Shown here: in pieces, positions 1 to 8,725 of the stretch
Numbering within the stretch: the first letter of the stretch is position 1
Layout: each line of letters opens with the position of its first letter
Assembly: GCF_000165125.1 (NCBI RefSeq)
Contig: NZ_AEIU01000110.1
Coordinates: forward strand, 20,671-84,670
Direction of reading: 5' to 3'
Length of the DNA stretch: 64,000 nucleotides
From: Vibrio caribbeanicus ATCC BAA-2122
GTDB taxonomy: Bacteria; Pseudomonadota; Gammaproteobacteria; Enterobacterales; Vibrionaceae
The notes under the pieces: model-generated
What the model saw: the letters and a program-made list of their open reading frames with translations, nothing else
Told to the model about the DNA's origin: nothing
Databases searched by the model: none
Program-made: the position numbers and the translations under genes

Positions 1-423
1 AGGACATTTGCAGAACTATCGAGCCTTTTTAATATTTCATCGTTATCGGCAACTATTTGCTCCGCAATTTTATTCGTTTTAGAACTATCTTTCGCTTTTA
101 ACTCGCTTTCTGAGTCAATTGTCACTTGTTTAGATTCATCAATATCCACCAAGTCAGAATCTAGGAGGGTATCTAAACTTTCTTCACCATCCGCCAAGTT
201 TTGTGTTTGTAAGAGAAGCTCATTATCAGCTGACTCGATATCAGGCGACTCGATGTCTACGCCCTTTTCGCTTTTTACATTCTGGTCTCCCCCCAAAATA
301 AGGGAGGATAGTTTTGAAAAAAAACCTTTTGATTCACTTGTTTCACTACTCTCTGTAGCGTCTGTTAGATTCGTTTTGGGCGTAGTGGAGCTCTCAGTTA
401 GCGATGATAAATTGACATTCATA
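1..423 (-). CDS. fliK: FliK, flagellar hook-length control protein (N-terminal part, cut by window edge)
   Basis: The minus-strand frame opens at an ATG ending at 423 and runs open to base 1, so only about 141 N-terminal residues are present. It begins MNVNLSSLTESSTTPKTNL and is rich in Ser, Asp, Glu and Thr, as expected for the low-complexity N-terminus of FliK; the conserved C-terminal domain lies outside the window. GGAGAA sits about 8 nt before the ATG. The assignment rests mainly on position: in vibrios fliK follows fliJ, and here it is the next minus-strand gene after fliJ, though a PilZ gene intervenes. FliK is a secreted ruler that stops hook growth and switches export to filament subunits. 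Confidence 0.72.
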
Positions 424-663
424 TCAAAATTTCTCCAAATATTCGGCCAGATCCAATGACAGAAAACGTTACTAATCCATGTAAACATGGCGATCATCTT
501 TGAATGTGAGATTTAAAGCAAAAAGTGTACCGACTTGAAATCAATCCCGCACAAATAATACGTCATTCGATATTTTATCGTCCTCTATAAAAGGATTTAT
601 CATTAAGGCTCGTTATTTGAAAAAAAAGCCATGATAAATTCTCTTCTTGGACTAGAGACATTT

Positions 664-680
664 TGCAAACAATAGGCCAA
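664..680 (-). promoter_or_regulatory. Putative sigma-54 promoter of fliK
   Basis: On the minus strand TGGCCT-ATTGT-TTGCA reproduces the sigma-54 layout TGGCAC-N5-TTGCA, with the invariant GG and GC separated by exactly 10 nt. Transcription would start near 653, giving a leader of about 230 nt for fliK. This would let fliK and downstream genes be FlrA/FlrC-dependent without read-through from fliJ. Confidence 0.68.
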
Positions 681-765
681 AGATAAAGAACAGACATACC
701 GATGAATGAAATCGGCGTATCAATGCTATTGGAACGAAAGACGTTAGCCAGAGCATATGCTCTAT

Positions 766-800
766 ACCCAAGTAATCTCAAGATGAGAGGTGACTTGGGT
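766..800. repeat. Palindromic intergenic element
   Basis: ACCCAAGT (766-773) and ACTTGGGT (793-800) form a perfect 8-bp inverted repeat. Inside it a second repeat, TCTCA (776-780) and TGAGA (84-88 of the 700s, i.e. 784-788), surrounds AGA, so the unit folds as one interrupted hairpin. From memory, similar ACCCAAG...CTTGGGT palindromes recur between genes in vibrio chromosomes. It lies in the gap between divergent fliK and the PilZ gene, which argues that this stretch is non-coding. Confidence 0.6.
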
Positions 801-914
801 GTAATTGTTTCAAGTACTTTAATTCAATACCTTAAGATCAACAAACTTGACAATAGCTTCTTTAGATACAAGCTTATTAATAATACTGAAACTTTGGGCG
901 ATGAAGTCAGCGTA

Positions 915-2870
915 ATGGATGAAAAAAGAATAAATCACCTAGCCGAGCAATTGGTACCCGCGTATGGCACGCCCGATCTCACTAAATTATTAGATGACAT
1001 TCTTGAAAATGAGCCCGCATCTGCGAAGTTTTTAGTTAAAAGTGAATTAAACCGAATAATGGCTCCCTGTTCCAAAGCTATCGATATCCGAGGCCTAGTC
1101 AAAGACGAATGTCGCAAATACGATCTCAACGGATATAGCCACTGGCTAAATGACCACGGCATCAACTTGTACTATAAAAATATCTTTAAGTATGGCACCT
1201 ACGCGGAGGGCGTGTGGGAGTCGGTAAAAAAGTACACTATAAGTCTTAGAGATATTGAGGCACAAAAAACGAGGCAGCAAGAAGTCGACGAAATTAATAG
1301 CGAAAAGCTAGACGTAGATTTTATTGATATGGGATTTTACTTATCGCGCAGAGAATCCCGATTAAATATCTCTGCCCCTGTACGCATCGTACTCGAAAAC
1401 GGACAAGAGGTTTTTGCTGTTTTACTCGATATCTCATCTTCTGGTATAAGAATAAAAATACCTCGCTGCATAACGGCCAAAACACAGTCCGATATGAAAG
1501 TTTATTTTTGTAAATCAAGTAATAGCTATGAGGAAGAGATCAGCCGCCCTGCACATTATCATATCGTCGCCATCGATGATCCTATAGACAACAGCCCAGT
1601 TAAGTATCTCAGATGTGTATTGGAACACAACAAAGAAATAATAGACGAAATGATGAATTTCTTTGAGAGACAAAGCCGTAAAAGCCTTGATAAAAATGAA
1701 ATTCCTGCACGGGCAAACGCACACACTCACGAACATATTTTATTTGCAAACACCTCTAAATTACCGTTCTTCTTCTCTAAGGAAGGTGTTGTCCTCACAC
1801 TACTTAATGAAAAAAATAAGCGACTTTACCAGTCTCTAAAGAACAAAGCAGGGCAACCCTGCCTCGGAGTTTTTCTCGGAGCGGAAAGATTAGAAAAATT
1901 AACCCAGCTATCAAAGCCAGGGACACACAAAATCTTTCACACTTTTAGATACCATAATGAATTTTTGAGTGTTGATGAGGCAGAAACAACTGATGATTTA
2001 TTTCGATTATTCGTAAGAACTGGCGCACAAACAGACACATGGAAGGTCTTTAAACTGTCCGTTTTCGAACTTTCTCGAGATGAGATCAAAAAAATTCACG
2101 AGGAAGCTCCTAAGCTTGGTGTCAAAAAAGCAACGCATTATGGATTATTACAAGAAGTCACCTACGCAGACTGCAATAATGACTACCTAATGCGACAGCC
2201 ATCCAATCTATCGATCTCTGAGCTAGGGCGCTTCAGAACAAACGCTAAGGACAGCACTCGTATTAATCCCAGCATCGGTATTAATAACAAGCTACCAAGA
2301 AACGTTATAGAAACACTTCATGATGTTTTTGTCCGAAACTTCGTGGGGGCATCGGTATTTTTCGAAAAAAATGGGACTAAGTTGAATCCAAGAGCAATAG
2401 GGGCAACCTACCCAACGCCGCCTTTTATCAAAGCCTTTGCTAAAGTCGACGGTAAAATTTCTCTTGCTCCCATTTATATGGGACGGTCATTTTCTCTAAT
2501 AAAGCAAACAATGAGACCAAAAGAGCAACATGGCTTACATAGCCACGAACTGTATATGATGATTGGAGAATACAAAAAAAAGACACAATTTTTAGACTCA
2601 AAGCTAGTCAGTGACTTCATTGACCGTGATGAGCGAATCAATTTCATTAAGCGTTCTCAACAAACAGGACAATTTATTGCAGTGAGAATAGATAGTGAGC
2701 GTATCGCTTCATCGGAGATCGAATTATTGAAGTTTGATGTCGCAGATGTATTAAGAGTTAATATGCAAAAAGCAAAAAAACTAGAATATGATATTGAGAA
2801 TATTGCTGGTTTAGCTGAAATCACAGATGTCACGGACGAGGTTCTTTTACGTCTAGATCTCAAGCTGTGA
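915..2870 (+). CDS. Large PilZ-domain protein (predicted c-di-GMP receptor)
   Basis: A protein of about 651 residues from the ATG at 915. The PilZ signature is clear: RRESR at about residues 145-149 (RxxxR arginine switch), then DISSSG at about 172-177 (DxSxxG). I recognise no enzyme domain in the flanks and see no membrane segment. An in-frame extension to an ATG at 702 is possible, but it would translate an intergenic palindrome and has no good ribosome site; the ribosome site before 915 is also weak. It resembles the long vibrio PilZ proteins (PlzC-like) in size and layout. It sits on the plus strand, convergent with fliJ and divergent from fliK, inside an otherwise minus-strand flagellar cluster. 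A role in c-di-GMP control of motility is inferred from position only. Confidence 0.8.
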   Translation: MDEKRINHLAEQLVPAYGTPDLTKLLDDILENEPASAKFLVKSELNRIMAPCSKAIDIRGLVKDECRKYDLNGYSHWLNDHGINLYYKNIFKYGTYAEGVWESVKKYTISLRDIEAQKTRQQEVDEINSEKLDVDFIDMGFYLSRRESRLNISAPVRIVLENGQEVFAVLLDISSSGIRIKIPRCITAKTQSDMKVYFCKSSNSYEEEISRPAHYHIVAIDDPIDNSPVKYLRCVLEHNKEIIDEMMNFFERQSRKSLDKNEIPARANAHTHEHILFANTSKLPFFFSKEGVVLTLLNEKNKRLYQSLKNKAGQPCLGVFLGAERLEKLTQLSKPGTHKIFHTFRYHNEFLSVDEAETTDDLFRLFVRTGAQTDTWKVFKLSVFELSRDEIKKIHEEAPKLGVKKATHYGLLQEVTYADCNNDYLMRQPSNLSISELGRFRTNAKDSTRINPSIGINNKLPRNVIETLHDVFVRNFVGASVFFEKNGTKLNPRAIGATYPTPPFIKAFAKVDGKISLAPIYMGRSFSLIKQTMRPKEQHGLHSHELYMMIGEYKKKTQFLDSKLVSDFIDRDERINFIKRSQQTGQFIAVRIDSERIASSEIELLKFDVADVLRVNMQKAKKLEYDIENIAGLAEITDVTDEVLLRLDLKL

Positions 2871-2874
2871 CTAT

Positions 2875-2897
2875 GGGTTACGTTGAACGTAAATCCC
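2875..2897. other. Hairpin between convergent PilZ gene and fliJ
   Basis: GGG-TTACGT, loop TGA, ACGTAA-AT-CCC forms a stem with a 2-nt bulge in the 48-bp gap between two convergent stop codons. No long U-tract follows on either strand, so if it ends transcription it does so weakly. Confidence 0.4.
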
Positions 2898-2918
2898 TAT
2901 TAAAACTGTCATCTGCCG

Positions 2919-3368
2919 TTATAAAAAGTCGGAACCTCTCTGGCGCGAAAAACTCAAGGTACAAAATTCATCCATTTGTTTTTGCTCCAATCTTTCTTCC
3001 AAGCGCTGGCGTTGTTTTTGTTTTTTCTCGATTAACAGCTCGTATGATCGTCGTGTCTTTCTTGTTTCTGACCAATTCTGCTCACAATGCTCTACCTGAG
3101 ATTTAAAATGCTCTTCCGCTTGTTTTTGCTTAGCAAGGGTTTCATCAAGTGTGGTTAAAAATCGGTTGAGGTGCATATACTCACTCGCAGCAAGCCCTTG
3201 CTGACCTCGTTGAACGAGTTGTTGACAATAGTCTAAACGATATTGCTCAATCTGCTGTAACTGTCTGTAGTAATCATCCAGCTCAACTCTCGCATTATTG
3301 AGCGCCAAGACAGCTTGATCTTCCCTCTCTTGAGCTTGCTCTAACAATATGCCCAGTGCAGACTCCAT
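2919..3368 (-). CDS. fliJ: FliJ, flagellar export chaperone/stalk
   Basis: The 149-residue protein is highly charged and almost wholly coiled-coil (for example LEEQAQ- and EKKQKQRQRLEERLEQKQ-type stretches), the expected size and character of FliJ. FliJ forms the central stalk of the export ATPase ring and escorts chaperones. The ATG at 3368 follows a very strong AAGGAGGGGAG site that overlaps the end of fliI, so the two genes are tightly coupled. It is the last gene of the fliE-fliJ run; the usual next gene, fliK, is displaced by the PilZ gene. Confidence 0.92.
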   Translation of the reverse strand: MESALGILLEQAQEREDQAVLALNNARVELDDYYRQLQQIEQYRLDYCQQLVQRGQQGLAASEYMHLNRFLTTLDETLAKQKQAEEHFKSQVEHCEQNWSETRKTRRSYELLIEKKQKQRQRLEERLEQKQMDEFCTLSFSRQRGSDFL

Positions 3369-3371
3369 ATA

Positions 3372-4697
3372 TTACTCCCCTCCTTGTAATAGATGTCTCA
3401 ACATACTTACAGACATATCAAATGGAACAGACTCTTTCATTTCTTGTTGAAGATAAGTGTCCAAACTTGGCTTTAACGTAAAAGCGCTGTCTATGGCAGC
3501 ATCGCTGCCCGGCTTATACGCTCCGATAGAGACAAGATCATGGTTTTTACGGCAAATAGACAAAACCTGCCTGACGGCTTTGGACATCAGTAATTGCTCT
3601 TCTGAGACAATTTGTGGCATAACGCGGCTCACTGATTTTTCCACGTCTATTGCAGGGTAATGCCCCGAATCTGCCATTTCCCGTGAGAGTACGATATGTC
3701 CATCTAAAATTGCCCGAGCAGCATCAGCAATAGGATCTTGTAAATCATCCCCTTCGGTCAAAACGGTAAAAAAGGCCGTAATCGAACCTTGAGTATCACT
3801 TCCATTACCCGCTCTTTCCACTAGCGCTGGAAGTTTAGCAAATACGGAGGGGGGATAGCCTTTTGTGGCAGGCGGCTCACCAACAGACAGCGCAATCTCC
3901 CGTTGAGCTTGCGCAAATCGCGTCAGAGAGTCCATCAACAATAAGACATCTAGGCCCTGATCTCTAAAGAACTCAGCAACAGTTAAAGCAGTCTGACAAC
4001 CTTTCAAACGCATTAATGGCGATGCATCAGCAGGAGCAGCAACAACAACGGAGCGCTGACGTCCATCGACACCAAGTATCTCATCGATAAACTCTTTCAC
4101 TTCTCGACCACGCTCACCGATTAACCCAACGACAACAACCTGTGCAGTGGTTCCCCGAGTCATCATACCGAGAGTAACCGACTTACCGACACCTGACCCA
4201 GCAAACAGGCCAATACGCTGACCTTTGCCCACAGTTAACAGCCCATTTATTGCCTTAATGCCCACATCAAGAGGTGCGGTAATAGGCTTTCGAGTTAGAG
4301 GGTTAATTGGCTCTGAGTTAAAAGAGGCGTGTTTATCAGTATAGATTGGACCCAAGCCGTCTAAAGGGTTACCGACCCCATCAATGACTCTTCCTAATAA
4401 CTCCATCCCAACAGACAGACCAGATTCACTTGTAAGCGGCGTCACTTTTGCACCGGGAAGAATACCTGTTATCTGCTCGCTGGGCATAAGAAACAGCTTA
4501 TCACCAGAGAATCCAACTACCTCAGCCTCAATATCACCGTGCATGGTTTCAACATGGCAGAGGCTACCGATAGGGGCACGGCACCCACTTGCCTCTAATG
4601 TTAACCCTACAACACGAACTAGCTTACCAGAAGCGACAGGACGGCATGAAATACCTTGTGTCTTGTAATGTGTAAGCCGCTCAGATAAAGCAATCAA
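3372..4697 (-). CDS. fliI: FliI, flagellum-specific export ATPase
   Basis: A homologue of the F1-ATPase beta subunit that energises export of rod, hook and filament proteins. Walker A GSGVGKS lies near residue 167 and the Walker B-type strand LLLMDSLTR follows. The likely start is a TTG at 4697 overlapping the fliH stop as TTGA, preceded by AGGTGG at about 6 nt; this gives 441 residues, normal for FliI. An open frame extends 11 codons further to an ATG at 4730, but that start would lie inside fliH and has no better ribosome site. Confidence 0.95.
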   Translation of the reverse strand: MIALSERLTHYKTQGISCRPVASGKLVRVVGLTLEASGCRAPIGSLCHVETMHGDIEAEVVGFSGDKLFLMPSEQITGILPGAKVTPLTSESGLSVGMELLGRVIDGVGNPLDGLGPIYTDKHASFNSEPINPLTRKPITAPLDVGIKAINGLLTVGKGQRIGLFAGSGVGKSVTLGMMTRGTTAQVVVVGLIGERGREVKEFIDEILGVDGRQRSVVVAAPADASPLMRLKGCQTALTVAEFFRDQGLDVLLLMDSLTRFAQAQREIALSVGEPPATKGYPPSVFAKLPALVERAGNGSDTQGSITAFFTVLTEGDDLQDPIADAARAILDGHIVLSREMADSGHYPAIDVEKSVSRVMPQIVSEEQLLMSKAVRQVLSICRKNHDLVSIGAYKPGSDAAIDSAFTLKPSLDTYLQQEMKESVPFDMSVSMLRHLLQGGE

Positions 4698-5497
4698 GCT
4701 CCACCACCTGAATGACGATTCATACCACAAAAACTTTGTAATACATTGCGTATGCGATCTTCCATAAGGTAATTTACGCTAGACTCACCTGCTTCTATCT
4801 GAACGTCTCCTCGATTTAGAGCAGGCTCTGAAGTCAGCGTCCAGTTGCGAACGTTCATTTCTTCTTCACCGTAAACAGAGTTGATGATCTCAATATCTTC
4901 CGGATGTAATTTCAGCGTAATGGAATGCCCACCGATAGGAAGAGTCTCAACCGATTGTTTGATTGTATCTAAAATGATTTGTGGATTGGTTTGTACTTCG
5001 ACATGAACAATTTCTTTGGCTATCATCAAAACCATATCGACGAGTTGTTTTTCAACCTGAAGGTTTATTAACTCGAGAGGTTGAGCGAATTGATTTGCCA
5101 GTTTAACAAAGGTCTCAACTTGTTGAAGAATCTGGTCTTGCCCTTCAACCAAACCCTCTTGCTTTCCAACTTCTAACCCCTCTGCGTGACCTTCTGCAAC
5201 TCCTTGTTCCTTTCCCTTGTCATAGCCTTGGGTGAAACCTGCTTCTTGTCCTTGATGAAAACCCGCATCATGGGCCTGCTGCTTAATGAATTCGACTTCC
5301 TCTTCAGTAAGCTCCTTTGGTTTTTCTTCAACTTCAGGCTCAGATATTGGCAACCAGCTAGGATCGTAGTTCATAGCCGTTTGTCTTGCTTCTTTGTGCG
5401 TTTGAGATGTGTAGTCAGGCATTCCCCAACGTTCAGCTTTTTCTACTGATTCATCACTTTCTAAACGTAAAAAGCCACGCTTTCTCTCAAATGACAT
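4694..5497 (-). CDS. fliH: FliH, export ATPase regulator
   Basis: FliH binds FliI and tethers it to the C ring. The N-terminal half holds the glycine-rich heptad-like repeats typical of the family ([21 protein letters not shown] region, roughly residues 85-125), followed by the conserved C-terminal FliH domain. The ATG at 5497 has AGGG six nt upstream; an in-frame GTG two codons earlier is less likely. It overlaps fliI by 4 nt (TTGA). Confidence 0.93.
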   Translation of the reverse strand: MSFERKRGFLRLESDESVEKAERWGMPDYTSQTHKEARQTAMNYDPSWLPISEPEVEEKPKELTEEEVEFIKQQAHDAGFHQGQEAGFTQGYDKGKEQGVAEGHAEGLEVGKQEGLVEGQDQILQQVETFVKLANQFAQPLELINLQVEKQLVDMVLMIAKEIVHVEVQTNPQIILDTIKQSVETLPIGGHSITLKLHPEDIEIINSVYGEEEMNVRNWTLTSEPALNRGDVQIEAGESSVNYLMEDRIRNVLQSFCGMNRHSGGGA

Positions 5498-5520
5498 AAA
5501 CACCCTGTATTACATTAAGG

Positions 5521-6561
5521 TTACAAGAACTCATCTGCACCACCACCAAGCATGATCTCTCCAGAATCGGCTAAGCGTCTGGCGACCGCCAACACTTCCT
5601 TCTGGGAAGCTTCAACATCAGAGACTTTGATGGGCGCCATAGCTTCTAAATCATCACGCATCATCTCAGCTGCACGCTTCGACATGTTTTTAAATATCTT
5701 CTCTCGCAATGCATCATCTGCACCTTTGAGCGCTCGCTGCAACGCATCTTGTGGAACATCACGAAGTAATTTCTGAATACCCGAATCATCGACCTCAATA
5801 AGATTTTCGAAGACAAACATAAGGTCTTGAATTTGAGTCGCCATATCTTCATCCTGATCACGCATTTGATCCATTAAGATACCTTCGATATTGTTATCCA
5901 TGTAGTTCATAATTTCAGCGGCTGCTTTCAAACCACCGATTTTGGCAGCTTGAGCACCCGCCTGACCAGCAAACTGCTTTTCCATAATCTCATTAAGTTC
6001 AGCTAACGCAGATGGCTGAACTTCTTCTAGCGTTGCAATACGCATCACCAACTGCAATCTATCACGCTCAGCAAACGCTGACAGGATTTCCGCCGATTGG
6101 TCAGGGTCAAGATAAGACAGTACGATGGTTTGAATCTGCGGGTGTTCATTGAAAATGATACTAGCAACCTGTCTTGGGTCCATCCATTTCAATGAATCCA
6201 AACCTTTAGAGCCAGTGCCTAAGAGGATCTGATCAACAAGGTTATTGGCTTTGTCCTCTCCCAAAGCGGCGACGAGCGCATTGCGCATAAAGTCTTCGCT
6301 TCCCATACCTATATTGGTGTATTTCTGAATATCCTCGAGAAACGCCCTATGGACAACGCTGACTTTGTCTTGGCTTAAATCAGCAGCGCGAGCCATTGCG
6401 CTACCTACTCTCTGTACTTGCTTGGGCTCTAAATGTCGAATGATGCCCGCGGCGTCGTCCTCATTTAAACTGAGTAACAATATCGCTGCACGCTCCTCTC
6501 CTGGGATATCCGCTATATCTAGAGTATTTTCGGCGCCCTCACCGTCTTTATCATCAGCCAT
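5521..6561 (-). CDS. fliG: FliG, flagellar motor switch protein
   Basis: 346 residues, standard FliG length. The family's three armadillo-like domains can be followed: an N-terminal FliF-binding part, a middle part with EHPQIQTIVLSYL, and a C-terminal torque domain with the charged stretch DDLEAMAPIKVSDVEASQ that meets the stator. It overlaps the end of fliF by 8 nt, a common arrangement that couples synthesis of the MS ring and C ring. Its stator partners are encoded in this window at 37901-39660 (PomB/PomA). Confidence 0.96.
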   Translation of the reverse strand: MADDKDGEGAENTLDIADIPGEERAAILLLSLNEDDAAGIIRHLEPKQVQRVGSAMARAADLSQDKVSVVHRAFLEDIQKYTNIGMGSEDFMRNALVAALGEDKANNLVDQILLGTGSKGLDSLKWMDPRQVASIIFNEHPQIQTIVLSYLDPDQSAEILSAFAERDRLQLVMRIATLEEVQPSALAELNEIMEKQFAGQAGAQAAKIGGLKAAAEIMNYMDNNIEGILMDQMRDQDEDMATQIQDLMFVFENLIEVDDSGIQKLLRDVPQDALQRALKGADDALREKIFKNMSKRAAEMMRDDLEAMAPIKVSDVEASQKEVLAVARRLADSGEIMLGGGADEFL

Positions 6562-8305
6562 CTTGCATCCAATTCTTCACAACTTGTGCTGCTAGCTCTG
6601 GCTCATTTGAGACCAGTGCTCGTATTGCTTTTAGCACATCTTCATCTTTATGCAGGTTGGGTAGGTCAATACTTGAGCCAAATTCAAATAACTCACCGCC
6701 ATCCAATTCACCACCAATCAAGCTAGTTTCACCATCTGCGCCAATAGGCATCCCGTCTGGACCATACATTTGGTCATCATCTTCATCCGATGCAGGGTTG
6801 ATAAGCTTCTTCATCGCTGGACGAACTAGAACCAAAATCACGACAATGATGACCAAGGCGCTCGCAAACCACCTTACCCAGTCATTAAAGTTAGGATGCT
6901 CCCAAATTGGAACATCAGTCACAACATCAGATTCAGGCTCCGCAAACTGCATACTCAACACATTTAGCAAATCGCCTCGCGACTCACTAAAACCCACAGT
7001 ACCAATTAGTATCTGCTTTATAGAGTTTAGCTCAGCCTCAGAAATAGGTTGATAGGTGGTTTCACCCGTATCTGGGTTAACCACACTCCGATTTTTCACT
7101 GCGACTGCGACAGTTTGGCGATTGACGACACCAGTTTGACGGCGTTCATGACTGATCGTCGTGTCTATCTCAAAGTTGCGGGTCGCCTCTTTATGAACAG
7201 AACCCTGACCTAGAGCTGTCCCATCTTTCATCTGAGCAACATCTTGGGGAATAGAAGCATCAGCTGGAGGTTGATTACTTAGAGCGCCAGGAATACCTGC
7301 TACCATATTGCCATTGTTATAGTCTTCAAGTGTATACTCACTGCGAGTAGCAGGCTTATCAGGGTCAAAAACTTTCCGAGTTTGTTCAACCGCACTAAAA
7401 TCGAGTTCAATATCTACTTGAGCTGTATAGTTGCCAAATCCAAGAATGGGAATAAGGACGGAATCAATTTTCTCACGAAGTGCTTGTTCCTGTTTGCGCT
7501 CTAATTCATGTTCTTTACGTCGAGCCGATGAAGCCGGGTCCTCCGAGCCAGAACTCAATAAGCGTCCATGTTGATCGGTGACAGTCACACGATTAGGCTT
7601 CATTCCAGGCACTGCGCTTGCTACCATATCAACCACAGAATCGACTTCTTCCTGCTTGAGGTTTGCTCCAGTTTTTAGTGTCAAAAATACTGATGCTGAA
7701 GCTTCTTGATTGTGTCGAACAAACACACTCTGTTTAGGCAGAGCGAGTAAAACTCTCGCTTTACGTACCTGCTTCAGTTCTTCTATTGCTTTCGATAGCT
7801 GACGTTCACGGCTTAGCTTTAATCTCTCTTGCTCAAGACGCTGAGAAACACCAAAGCCCATATCTTGCATAAGGATATCATCGCCAGCCTCTCTCTCTTG
7901 ATTCAAACCTGCTCGAACCATGTCCAATTTCAGTGAGTTAAAATCACTGACCGGAACAAGTATGGTATTTCCCTCTAGTTCATAATCGAGTTTCTGCTGA
8001 TCAAGATAATCTAAAATAGGAATCAATTCTTCTGTGTCATACACACCTAGTGGACGCATCTCAGGCTCACGAACCCAGAAAAACAGCATGACGATCAATG
8101 CAACGCAAATAGAAATAGACAGAACCAGTACCACCTGACGGAGAAGATCTAAGTCACCGGCACCAAAGTCGAGGCGAGAGCTACTTTTTTCATCTAGGTC
8201 CGCAGTGTGGTGTAAATCACTGTCCAGAGCTGAGCTAGACATGACTGCGCCCCCGCCAGAGTCATCGGTAACCGTCATATCTGTTGATTGATTTTCTTCT
8301 TCCAC
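6554..8305 (-). CDS. fliF: FliF, MS-ring protein
   Basis: 583 residues with a membrane segment near residues 57-78 (VVLVLSISICVALIVMLFFW) and a second near residue 460 (ASALVIIVVILVLVRPAM), flanking a large periplasmic region, as in all FliF. The extreme C-terminus binds FliG. The start is a GTG at 8305 with AGG about 8 nt upstream; an ATG eight codons on is an alternative. It lies 14 nt after fliE. Confidence 0.96.
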   Translation of the reverse strand: MEEENQSTDMTVTDDSGGGAVMSSSALDSDLHHTADLDEKSSSRLDFGAGDLDLLRQVVLVLSISICVALIVMLFFWVREPEMRPLGVYDTEELIPILDYLDQQKLDYELEGNTILVPVSDFNSLKLDMVRAGLNQEREAGDDILMQDMGFGVSQRLEQERLKLSRERQLSKAIEELKQVRKARVLLALPKQSVFVRHNQEASASVFLTLKTGANLKQEEVDSVVDMVASAVPGMKPNRVTVTDQHGRLLSSGSEDPASSARRKEHELERKQEQALREKIDSVLIPILGFGNYTAQVDIELDFSAVEQTRKVFDPDKPATRSEYTLEDYNNGNMVAGIPGALSNQPPADASIPQDVAQMKDGTALGQGSVHKEATRNFEIDTTISHERRQTGVVNRQTVAVAVKNRSVVNPDTGETTYQPISEAELNSIKQILIGTVGFSESRGDLLNVLSMQFAEPESDVVTDVPIWEHPNFNDWVRWFASALVIIVVILVLVRPAMKKLINPASDEDDDQMYGPDGMPIGADGETSLIGGELDGGELFEFGSSIDLPNLHKDEDVLKAIRALVSNEPELAAQVVKNWMQDG

Positions 8306-8319
8306 AGCATTTACCTAAT

Positions 8320-8631
8320 TTAGACTGGCATATTCATCAATTCTTTGTACGCTTCGACTAATTTATTACGTACTTGAATCGTTGCTTCGAATGCAACACT
8401 GGATTTATTTCGCGCGATCATGACATCGGAAAGAGAAACATCTTTATCACCACGGTCAAACCTCATTTGTAGGTCGCTTGAAGTCTGGGAGAGACTATTG
8501 ACGTTATTGATTGCTTTTTTCAATAACTTGTTAAAGTCAGCCCCAACAGTTTCACCTGTTGCGGTAGGCCTTGTACTGCTTGCCTCAAACATCATTGCTT
8601 GCATTTCACTTTGAAATCCATCAATTTTCAT
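8320..8631 (-). CDS. fliE: FliE, MS-ring/rod junction protein
   Basis: 103 residues from the ATG at 8631, whose GAGG lies 6 nt upstream; an ATG 18 nt further out has no such site. The C-terminal motif RNKLVEAYKELMNMPV is the conserved FliE tail. FliE joins the MS ring to the proximal rod. It is the first gene of the fliE-fliJ operon and follows a strong sigma-54 site. Confidence 0.95.
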   Translation of the reverse strand: MKIDGFQSEMQAMMFEASSTRPTATGETVGADFNKLLKKAINNVNSLSQTSSDLQMRFDRGDKDVSLSDVMIARNKSSVAFEATIQVRNKLVEAYKELMNMPV

Positions 8632-8682
8632 AACAACCTCGATAGTCAAACCTTTGACTAGCTATACACGCACTATGAGTAA

Positions 8683-8699
8683 AGCAAGCCCTGTGCCAT
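8683..8699 (-). promoter_or_regulatory. Sigma-54 promoter of the fliEFGHIJ operon
   Basis: On the minus strand TGGCAC-AGGGC-TTGCT is a near-perfect sigma-54 site with GG-N10-GC spacing. It lies about 50 nt upstream of the fliE ATG and between flrC and fliE, so the fliE operon can be transcribed apart from flrBC. Confidence 0.88.
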
Positions 8700-8725
8700 A
8701 GATACAGCACACAATAACGGTTTTT

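Noticed and set aside
847-886. TTGACA with a downstream TATTAA as a promoter for the PilZ gene
   Set aside because: The spacing is 22 nt, too long; no hexamer at 16-18 nt resembles a -10.
702-914. In-frame N-terminal extension of the PilZ protein
   Set aside because: No ribosome site at 702, the stretch contains an intergenic-type palindrome, and the sequence has no family resemblance; the start at 915 is preferred although its own ribosome site is weak.
6657-7052. 131-codon open frame antisense to fliF
   Set aside because: Shadow frame of the conserved FliF C-terminal region.
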